A stretch of DNA of 64,000 nt, taken from assembly GCA_003260075.1 (NCBI GenBank), contig QLIY01000446.1:11042-75041 (forward strand), in the 5' to 3' direction. How positions within the stretch are numbered: the stretch's first letter is position 1; each line of letters opens with the position of its first letter. The DNA comes from Phallusia mammillata. Lineage: Eukaryota > Chordata > Ascidiacea > Phlebobranchia > Ascidiidae. A model generated the notes under the pieces. That model searched no databases, was not told the DNA's origin, and was given only the letters and a program-made list of their open reading frames with translations. Below, in pieces: positions 37,156-64,000 of the stretch. Both the position numbers and the translations under genes were made by a program.

Positions 37156-38099
37156 ACGGCGGGAAAAGTTTTTGTTGTAGGGGAGCGTTACTGTCCGTTA
37201 CAAATACCTTCAATGACTTTACCTGCCAGTTGGTTTTGCGATGGCGTTCCTGACTGCTATGACGGAATTAAAGAGCAACAAGTCACATTTTCCACCTACC
37301 CTGAAAACCTACACCAGGTAAACTTTACTTTACTTTTGTTTTAAACGTAGGAATGACATGACACAAAAGTTTAATTTCCTATTTATAATCTCAATTTTGT
37401 TACAATTTACAAGTGTGACGATAACATGGAAAGAAACCAACGACAACAGTTTTATTTAAATGATATTAGTAAACTTAGCTATGTTTTAAATAATTGAGAA
37501 TCGACTTTCTCTATTGCTAAACAATGGACCTTCATCGCATGACATCGAAGAAAAATGCAATTGTTCGCGCACAATCGTTATGTTTTTGTCTTGTCTGTGA
37601 TGCCACAAGCTGTCTTCGGATCGTTGTTATGCGCAATTTTACACTTGCTAAAATTCTGCAATCAACTTTTGTTTTTCTGAAATACACTTTTAGGCTTAAG
37701 GACCGCAAGCCCTCGAAATAATGGCGAAGGGGCCATTTTAAAGAAATGTGAGAAAGTTTGAGAACCATTGGCGTACAGTGTTTTGAATAATTACTCTTAA
37801 AAGCTGCGATAACTCTTGGAACACCAATCCTGCACTACCGTTAAATTTGGAGTAAACAATGTGAATTATATTTGTATGCCTTCTTTACACTCATCTATTT
37901 TAATGTTACGGATTTCGTTAATAATGATTTTCATTAATTGGATATTTGTTAAAATGTATCAAAAATATTTGCTCCTACAGCTGCGACAACACGTTTAACA
38001 GTAATAGTGATGTGTGCGCACTACGAAGACCAGAATATTGCAAAGGTGATATTTCATGTCGGAATAAAACATTTTGTGACGGCGGATGTCCCTCCTATT

Positions 38100-38113
38100 T
38101 CCACCCCCCCCCC
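38100..38113. repeat. C10 run inside an LDLa exon
   Basis: The reading frame CPSYFH runs into the C run, and a different frame (AFQHWNNGYDFKC) continues after it. Probably an unfilled gap within the exon. Confidence 0.7.
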
Positions 38114-38862
38114 TGCGTTTCAACACTGGAATAACGGATACGACTTCAAATGTGTCAAGAAAATAGGTTGTCCTACGTTTGCCTCATTCAACAATCAATT
38201 GTGCTTTCAATGTAAGTATGGCTCAATGATCATTGCACGATCAAGTGTGTGTAACGGCGTCCAAGATTGTTCTGATATATGAGCGATAAATGTAGTTGTG
38301 ATAAAAAAGTTACCAAAATGTTTAAAAGCCTCAAACATATATCAAAGAATAAGAGGTAGGTTTGTTTATTTGTTGTTGAAAACTGTTTAAGCAAAAATAC
38401 GGTTTGTTTGGTTCAAGAAAACGATGTGATTGTTTCACTATTGATGGAGTATGTCATAATATACCAACCAACATTTCCTGTGCATTGACAAAAAGTAACG
38501 TATGCGATGCATTTGCACCATGTGATGGAAATTCCCTCTGTGCGCAATTATGTCCCTCCCACTTTTGGTGTTTGAAATCAGTTTGCTGGAAACGTTCATC
38601 AGTGTGTGATGGTGATCCATGTAACAACTGCCCTTCGTTGCCCCGAGCAAACGGACATGGCTTTAAGTGTGCCAGAAACGGCCAAATATATGCATTGCCT
38701 CAGCGGTTTCTGTTTGATACCATCCAGGATTGCGACGATTCAGCTGATTTCTGCTTCACATCGGTTGACAGGAAACTAAAAAGCAGATCCTAGGTGTGAT
38801 AGTAACATCAATCAATTCAACCAGGATTTTCAACTGCCCTCTTTCCTTTGCAGAGATATTCG

Positions 38863-39037
38863 CGGTTTCCCGTCTCTCACCTTCAATCACAGTTTGTGCT
38901 TCCAGTGCATCAAAGACCCCCCATGATTATTTTTATTATTTAAGGTCCCCCCCCCCCCGGTTTCCCGTCTGTCACCTTCAATCACAGTTTGTGCTTCCAG
39001 TGCATTAAAGACCCCATGATTATTTTTATTATTTAAG
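38863..39037. repeat. Copy-C12-copy junction within an LDLa exon
   Basis: GGTTTCCCGTCT to TTTTTATTATTTAAGGTC is present on both sides of the C run at 38946-38957. The exon can be read through only one copy. Confidence 0.8.
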
Positions 39038-39134
39038 GTCAAGTGTGTGTAATAGCCTTATCGATTGTCCAGATAAGAGCGATGAGTGTCTTTGTGAAAC
39101 GGCTCAAGTAAAGAATTGTGGAAAGTCTTCAATG

Positions 39135-40252
39135 TATGTGTGAACACATTTTTTTTCTAAAGTCGCATATCATGGTTTCTTTGAATTCGTTTGTGTAATA
39201 CGTGGACATAGTAAATGGTTTTGTGGTAAATAATGTGAATATGTTTAGTGGTAATGAGAGTGTGGAGGCCGATTGCTCAAACTTAACAACAACCGACACC
39301 ATTCTTAAAGGCAGATAGTGGTGTGTCGGACTTTATCAAGTGAGCATATAAGTTATGTTAAATTGTTTTATGCTCTGGTTCAAGATCTCTCCAACTGAAT
39401 GCAGTACATAACTTAATTGTTGCATGTTCAGTAGTATATAGAGACATTAGATAATGTAAATTATAAAAAGAAATGATGTTGTTTGGCGTTTTTGCTATCT
39501 TATAAGTGGACAAAATTCTGGTAGTGGGTGTTTTGTTATAATACTAAAAAAAACGTAATGTTAACAAAACAGTCAACTACAGAAGAAAAAACGTTGTTTT
39601 CAAGTTTGCATTTGAAATATGTCTGCCTTAATGCAACAAGGAATGTAATGTGCGCCGTCAAGTTAGTTAGTACACGTAACGCAAAAATGGCGCAAAAATA
39701 ATACACATCTGTCACAATTAATGCTTCAGAGATTTAATCTCACCGTAAACAAATCTTAACATTGCTGCAAGCTAATAATTTTCATAATGCTGATAGAAAA
39801 TTGAAAAATTTCAAATGTGAAATTGATTAATTTGTCCCAATCTGAAAAAAGATTAGTCTTAAGTATTTTTTGATGGTTTGAAATTATTTATACGTACACA
39901 TTTTGTACCAAATATTTTAAGCAAGCAAACTACATTTTACATTGGTGACACGGGTTTAAAATTCAACTCGACATAAAAATCTCTGAAATGTTGGTGTGAC
40001 GTGTTTTATTTCGCTATGATGGTCGATAAGCACAACCATTCATACATTGCAAACATTGTATTGTTACAACTTTATCAAACCTTTTCTTTCCTTATTACGT
40101 TATTTTCTTTACCTATCCTTACTTATATATTTTTAACATTTTGCCTGTTTTACTTTGTTGCCATTTTAAACTTTTTTGTTTGATAAATTGCGCTGAAGTA
40201 TTGCTTAGAAATACACATTATTGTGTGTTTTTAAAAATTCGGTTCACGACAG
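39135..40252. other. Long GPCR intron
   Basis: About 1.1 kb between LDLa exons; AT-rich, no recognised feature. Confidence 0.5.
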
Positions 40253-42537
40253 AGTTTAAAGTTGAGCCGAGCTTTTACCATTTTAAGGAAACAAGTGAGC
40301 TGGTAACTGGGTGTTTTCCCAGTGGGTGCGATGGCCTCATTCATTGCAAGGACAAGAGTGACGAGCAACCAAAAAATTGCACAAAGCAGGATAGATTCAT
40401 TTGCTCAGCGTTAAATGGAGGTAAGGTATGCTGTTTTACAAGGTAATGATTTTTTATTCCAACATAATTCTTTGTTTTTAGGTTTCCATTAGCAACGCAG
40501 AGATTTGTGATTTTGCTTTAAACTGCGATGATGGAAGTGACGAAAACAACTGCACGAACGACAGAAGGTTCTATTGCGAAAACAAACAACCACTATTTGT
40601 TAAAAAAGAAAAAGTGTTACTGCATTAAATGACTACTGGGTGTTTCCAGTTTTTAACATACAAATGTTGCTAACCAACAGAAATTCAATGAATTTGGAGA
40701 TTGTTGGAGTGACGAATGTCCATCAAAGTGACGAATGTCCGTCAAAGTCGACTAGAACAGATGAGAACATTTTCTCCTCGCGATACGAGCTAATTGCTAA
40801 TCCATTGTTACGACTTACGAACTGTTGTGTGGATCATGGGCTTTCTTGCAATCTTTGGAAATTTGGTATGTTTAAACTTGTTTTACTTATCGCCACATGA
40901 AATGCAGAATAGTAATAACACATAAAGTATCACGTTTTAATTTTGCAATTGCATCACAGGTCGATTACGGAAGCAAAAACTTTGATAACAACAAAGTCAC
41001 AAACGGCTGCATTTCGCACCAACCATCTTCTTGTCCTCAATCTTTCTGTTTCTGACCTGCTCATGGGAGTTTATCTGCTCATGCTGGGCGCAGCTGGTGT
41101 TCACTACTCTGGAAAATATTGCGCCAATGACCTTGTTTGGAGGTCAAGTGGAAGTTGCACTACAATGGGAATATTGGTTTTGCTTTCCAGCGAAACATCA
41201 GTATTTAGAATGGTTCTATTGACATCATTTCGACTCTATGCTGTAAAATACGTGAGTAATTGCAAATCCATGCTTTGTTAAACAATAAATCATTCTTTGC
41301 AGCCTTTTAACGCATCCCTACACCCGAAGCTTAAATTGCCATCCTTTCCGTTCTATTGTCGTGGTCAATTTCATTCACTCTGACATTTATTCCTCTCACA
41401 TCCCAATTCCAACATTTGTTTCAAACCAAAGCATGGATGAAGGAAAACCCGTTTTTCCAAAGTGCTGCAGTGGACTTTTCAAGTAAGATTTTTTTGCGTT
41501 TTTTTATACCTATTCAAAACATAGTTACCATTTATTTATTTAATCGGTTTGAAACATCTTTGCATTTTGTGCAGGCATGGAGAATTTCATTGAGCAGTTT
41601 GTTAATTTCCAACATAATTTCACTCTCAACGATTCCCAACAGTATGAATCTGCAAGTTCGAAGCTAGAAAATGCTTATTCCTGGACTGATTTTGTGGATG
41701 TCCTCAAAGATTATAACTACACTGAAATGTTTGACATTGCAGGATATTTTGGGTATGTGGTTGCAAATACTGATGGGTTGTAAAGCATTGAATGTTTCAA
41801 TACCTTTATATTTCTTCATAGATATTACAGCACCAACAGCGTTTGCATCAGCAAACTTTACGTGAAACCAACAGACAAGGCTTGGGCATATTCACTTGGT
41901 ATCATCATACTCAACTCCTTGGCTTTTCTATTTGTGGCAGTGGCGTACATTTGGATTTACAAAAAGTCAACGGCCAGTGGCAGGAAAGTGAATGCGAGGG
42001 CGAGAAACCCAAGAGCGGAAAAACAAAACGTAGGTAAATCTAATGAGGAGAGTTTGTGTATGAATGCAAAACAATGAAACTATTTCGCATTAAACAGAAA
42101 TGCAAAAGAAAATCATCCGACTGATCTTCACTGATTTCTTCTGCTGGATTCCAATTTCGGTCATGGCTTTCTTGAACTTTAGTGGAAAAACTGTACCTCC
42201 AGTGATCTACGCAGTTTCGGCAATAATCTTGCTTCCCATCAACAGCTCCCTCAATCCTCATCTACTCAAACGCACCAAAAATGCTCTATGATTATATTCG
42301 GGAGCGTTTGCGTGAGTTTCGTCCACGCCAACAGCCAGAAGCCGACCGACGAGTGAACGTAATAGTTGGGGACGAAACCCCACTTTAAAATATACCTTAC
42401 GGTGTGGTAGGATTGACAAATCAGACTTGCATACCGAAATAACAATATCTTGTGAGTCATGTACATATTTTTCTTCGTGTGTTTATTGTGTCAGTTGCTG
42501 GAAAATGTTTTTTATTCTTCAGGATGATTTTTCCACG

Positions 42538-43937
42538 TTCTTAACTTTGAATGTTCTCTTGCATTCCTGTGCAAAATCAACCTGTGAAAAATTGTTTAAA
42601 CCGTGGCCTTTAATAAAGTATGTTTTTGACTTGAAGTGTGAATAGGTTTGTCAGTTTGCTGCTTCCAGGCTAGTTTGTTTCGCTTTGTCATTACAAGTAA
42701 TATATTGAAATCTCTACTTCTTACAAAGACGTTGCACAGGATTGACAAAACTTATTTGCCACAATAGTACTAGTTTGGTTAGGATATAATCAATATAAAT
42801 CCAAATTGTTTTGCTATTCAGACTGTAGCATTGATTTCGACACATGAATACTTTAGACCGTTATGTAAATCTACCAAGCCCTCGGTCTGTTTGCATTAGC
42901 AACAATCGTGACAACAGGAAAATCCTGAATCATTTAGATCTTAACATACTTAAAAGCAGACATCGCCATCACACACAGTTAAGCACCGAAATTGGAAAAG
43001 ACACACGCCATCACAATACGATTTATACCATGGCAAAAAATTATGGCGGACACATCTTTTGATTGAAAGCATAAAAGTGAACATAAAGTCATTAACCATT
43101 TAGAATTGTAACAAATTCCTGGGCGCTGAATCGAATTTTTGTTTCACACAAAAATCTGTTTATGGTTTCCATGACTTAGAAGTTATTTCTTTGTTCAACT
43201 TATATACACTGCTTCAGCGCTTGCAGCCCCCCCCCCTCTTAACTTTGAATGTTCTCTTGCATTCCTGTGCAAAATCAACCTGTGGAAAATTGTTTAAACC
43301 GTGGCCTTTAATAAAGTGTAAATATGTTTTTGACTTGAAGTGTGAATAGGTTTGTCAGTTTGCTGCTTAGTTTGTTTCGCTTTGTTATTACAATTAATGT
43401 ATTGAAATCTCTACTTCTTACAAAGACGTTGCACAGGATTTCGACTTGTTTTAAATTCATGGACAAAACTTATTTGCCACAATAGTACCAGTTTGGTCAG
43501 GATATAATCAATATAAATCCAAATTGTTTTGCTAAACAGACTGTAGCATTGATTTCGACATATAAATACTTTAGACCGTTTTGTAAATCTACCATGCCCT
43601 CGGTCTGTTTGCATTAGCAAAAATCGTGACAACAGGAAAATCCTGAATCATTTAGATCTTAACATACTTAAAAGCGGACATCGCCATCACACAAAGTTAA
43701 GCACGGAAATTGGAAAAGACACACGCCATCACAATACGATTTATACCATGGAAAAAAATTATGGCGGACGCATCTTTTGATTGAAAGCATAAAAGTGAAC
43801 ATAAAGTCATTAACCTTTTAGAATTGTAACAAATTCCTGGGCGCTGAATCGAATTTTTGTTTCACACAAAAATCTGTTTATGGTTTCCATGACTTTTTAT
43901 TTCTTTGTTCAACTTATATACACTGCTTCAGCGCTTG
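42538..43937. repeat. 690-bp duplication around a C10 run
   Basis: Copy 1 (42538-43226) and copy 2 (43237-43937) are separated by exactly 10 C. They differ by scattered substitutions and short indels, the longest duplicated block in the window. Confidence 0.85.
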
Positions 43938-44284
43938 CAATTTTGATTAACGTATCCACAGCGGTTGTTTCTCATCAATTATAATCTCTGCTATGTGTCG
44001 AAAGGCATATTTTGAAATCGTATATCACAGTGAGTCTGTGAATTTTTTATTATTAAATTCGATAATAACTTGGCTCTTTTTACTATAGCCCGTTGGTTAA
44101 GATATATATGCTGGAGCACACTTGTTACTGGGATCAGTCCAGGCTGCTAAACGGTAAAATCACACTCATATATAAATAACAGATGACCAGACTTAAAAGA
44201 AGCGCTATGTGGTGTCCCCAGCTTCCTAAATAGGTAAGGTGCATGTGCAGCATAGCGCAGAGGAATAAACGACGGCGGTTTATG

Positions 44285-44405
44285 GTCGGTTTTCGTGGAA
44301 ATATTTCTGTTTCAAACCGGTTATGACCGGTTTCTGCCTCCTACCGAACTCCCAAACCGGTTTAAACCGGCTTCTAAAATCGAAAATTTTGACCCGATTT
44401 TTGAA
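44285..44405. mobile_element. Truncated AACCGGTT-type hAT-like remnant
   Basis: Parallel to 28922-29045 (TTTCAAACCGGTTATGACC, AAAATTTTGACCCGATTTTT). No ends are preserved. Confidence 0.5.
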
Positions 44406-45045
44406 AAAAAACTAAGGCTATTTTCGTGTGTCAAAAAGTAGATAAGAAATCCGGTTTTCTCGTGACGTAATGTTTTTATTTAAAAGGCAATCCAGACATA
44501 ATGTAACTGAAATGATTATACTGAACAGTATCAGACCCTCCAATACAGCATGATCATTTCCGATCACTGTTTATGACAATAAATAACCAAAAATGGAAAA
44601 TATTTTCCAAGTAACACCATCAGCCGATGATTTCACATGGAAGATATATTTCGCCTAACTGGCATTTACAGTTCCTTATTTAAATGGAATCACGTGAAAA
44701 AACATTTCTATTTTCAGTTCCTCATAAATATACAACAACATTTTGTCGCCTGTCAAGGCAATAGTGCAATTTATTCGTGCAGTTAAATCACAAGCAACGC
44801 TCTCAATTGCAAGTAAAGGCAAAATACTGCACATTCAGGTGCTATATACATGACGTCATAATTTGATGATGTCACAGTGGCCGGCGTTGTTTAGGAACTG
44901 CACTTAGTCGATAACACAACTAGTACGTCATGTAAATTGTGACGAATTCGTGACCTTTTAAGGTAAAAACTCTCTTGTCTGGATATTGCTATGCAACGAG
45001 TAAAAGTACACTTTACGTCACGAGGGGTTATTGTAGGTCGCGGGG

Positions 45046-62461
<17,416 letters not shown>

Positions 62462-64000
62462 AGCTTGTTAACTTACAAAAAAATAACACAAGCAATAAAT
62501 TCATAGGTTTAGTCAAGAGTAACGAATGTGCCACGAAGTCTGTCTAAAAACAGTGCTTGTTTAAATATCATGTCCTTTTCCTTTATTGTTTACCATATGT
62601 CAAGGTTGAGAAAAAAAGGTTACAAGGAACATGAACAATGGTTTTCTTACAAAAGACACACAGGCAACATTTCCAGAGTTTGTCCTCAAATATAATTTAT
62701 TTGCTGAATGTTAGAGGAAACGTGTTACTTTTGCAAAATTGGCATGTTTGTATTTGAACAGAACCTGTACTTAACAAAGGCTTTTTGTTCTGGTTATATT
62801 CGATTTTATTGCACATGGCATTACAAACAGATAAGCTACAGCTTGTGATTCCATGTGCAACACATGCATAGTTAGTACACTGCATAGTTTGGTTAATCCT
62901 AAGAAAAAAGCATGTCAAATTGCAGTTATAACCAATAATAAAACTTTACATCTAGTTTTACACACATATGATATAGATCATACATTATATTCTTGAAAGC
63001 ATTTAAAACAGTACACCAACAAAACATAAACAAATATCCTGTCAAGCTGTTTGAAAGAAAACCCTCCTTATTAGCACTACACTACCCACTTCATACAGAC
63101 ACACCAGCATATTAACAGGCTTTCAATATACATACAGGTACAGATCTAATTGTCCCAATATAACCTGTGCATTTCCTTTTCTGCATCAGTTGATTGTAGT
63201 AGCATGGTGTCACTAATATCCTGTTTCAGACATTACACACTTGCTGTTTAAAGGGGGATATATTCTAGTATTAAAAGTATGTCAACGTATCAAAAAGTTT
63301 AGAATGATATATTTTTGATAACAAAAACTGTTACTTTTTTATACAGCAAAAGTTGTGAATAAAGGACTGATAATATAACTTTTTGCTGTTAAGCATGATT
63401 CTTCGCAGACAACATGTTACATGTTTGTTTTGGGAGGGCATTGGAACATTTCATTAATGTTGCAATATACTGATAAAAATGAAGACAAAATGTATGGGTT
63501 TTTGAAATTTGAATATCTTTCTGTTCATCACACAATCACTGAAGTGAGGATTTACACAAGGTTTAATGCTAATGAGCTATGAACACCAGTATTATATATT
63601 GACTAAAGTTGGGTAAATAGCAAATTACAATTGTACAAACCAAGCATATTATATCGTTTTTAACTTTTAACAGCAAGGATTACCAAACAAAACAAATCTT
63701 TTTTCCAATATTACCTTGTTGTCAGAATCAATATTTAAAATGTAATCATTGGTTCCATTGTGATCTCGATAAATCCCATTTTCTCTTTCGTTTAACTTCC
63801 TTCTAACCATTGTATTCATGTTTCAATATTATCTATATGTTGTTATTCTTACAATTAACTATTTTGAAAAAGTTACCATTTCAAGTGATGACAATTTTAG
63901 TGAAGTCAAATGCTAGAATATGGGAGAAACAACGTAGTATGGAAGCATTGTCTTTAAAATGATATCATAGTCATTTCAAAAGCAGGCAAATGTTTAGTGC
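62462..64000. other. Region upstream of ATPase exon 1
   Basis: AT-rich. Apart from the candidate alternative first exon at 63715-63819 no coding region was recognised. It may hold the ATPase promoter(s). Confidence 0.5.
63715..63819 (-). CDS. Candidate alternative first exon of the SPCA ATPase
   Basis: ATG at 63819 opens 35 codons (MNTMVRRKLNERENGIYRD to NIDSDNK), ending AAG|GTAATA in phase 0. Exon 2 of the ATPase (PQVKRQ) begins in phase 0, so this exon could replace exon 1 and give a different cytosolic N-terminus. Vertebrate SPCA genes do use alternative N-termini. It could instead be the first exon of another minus-strand gene, but no other partner exon was seen. Confidence 0.45.

Larger units (their letters stand above)
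35722..42388 (+). pseudogene. LDLa-repeat rhodopsin-like GPCR with broken frame
   Basis: Exon 1 (35722-35788) encodes a signal peptide (MMFVAAVLMSFVTLATSL). Then several LDL-receptor class A modules: 37181-37317 (SWFCDGVPDCYDG), 37981-38290, 38404-38790, 38868-39130 (LIDCPDKSDEC), 40253-40425 (CDGLIHCKDKSDE), 40482-40613 (CDFALNCDDGSDEN), and 40681 onward (DCWSDEC). The seven-helix part is on 40760-40865, 40960-41251 (NLSVSDLLMGVYLLMLG), 41303-41482, 41579-41750, 41822-42032 and 42098-42388. The layout resembles LDLa-bearing receptors such as RXFP-type or Lymnaea GRL101. Five frame breaks occur: near 38276 (extra AT), at 40708-40745 (19-bp tandem duplication), near 40815 (helix 1), near 41333 (one base short) and near 42258 (NPxxY region). 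Splice sites look sound. It is either a recent pseudogene or a badly assembled gene. Confidence 0.75.
42389..45045. other. Convergent intergenic region, largely a duplication
   Basis: Lies between the 3' ends of the GPCR (+) and the ATPase (-). Most of it is a 690-bp duplication (separate entry); a hAT-like remnant sits at 44285-44405. No coding region was recognised. Confidence 0.55.

Overview
The window is eukaryotic, AT-rich genomic DNA with intron-rich, compact genes. The gene content is metazoan and deuterostome-like: an IRF-family factor with a five-tryptophan DNA-binding domain, a GALNT1/13-type glycosyltransferase, an SPCA Ca2+/Mn2+ ATPase and an LDLa-bearing class A GPCR. Intron sizes and repeats suit an ascidian tunicate such as Ciona; this is inference, since no rRNA or mitochondrial marker is present.

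Layout. 0.6-5.1 kb (-): prolidase (PEPD); its last exon(s) lie beyond the left edge. 6.2-10.1 kb (-): an IRF transcription factor. 11.6-22.5 kb (+): a complete 12-exon polypeptide GalNAc-transferase. 25.5-27.8 kb (-): an MFSD6-like transporter. 29.9-33.5 kb (+): a galactose-3-O-sulfotransferase-like gene. 35.7-42.4 kb (+): an LDLa/rhodopsin-like GPCR whose frame is broken at five places. 45.0-62.5 kb (-): a complete 22-exon SPCA-type Golgi Ca2+/Mn2+ ATPase, with a possible alternative first exon at 63.8 kb. Apart from the GPCR, every gene could be rebuilt with consistent splice phases. GALNT and the sulfotransferase would both act in Golgi glycosylation, and SPCA supplies Golgi lumenal Mn2+, which GALNTs require. 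That link is biochemical; the genes need not be co-regulated.

The most striking feature is not a gene. About 35 runs of almost exactly 10 C, always C on the + strand and never G, sit between two slightly diverged copies of the same local sequence. Eight longer C runs (22-95 nt) mostly lack flanking copies. One junction of the same copy-spacer-copy shape carries a single N instead. The simplest reading is that the C runs are assembly-gap placeholders and the flanking copies are unmerged allelic contig ends from a very heterozygous animal. They duplicate or split exon pieces in PEPD, the sulfotransferase, the GPCR and SPCA, so they should not be read as biological tandem duplications without read-level proof.

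Mobile elements are short and non-autonomous: several hAT-like MITEs with 8-bp target duplications, a GGTTCGG-rich hAT-like element, and a tRNA-derived repeat nested in short inverted repeats. No rRNA gene, CRISPR array, virus or autonomous transposase was recognised.
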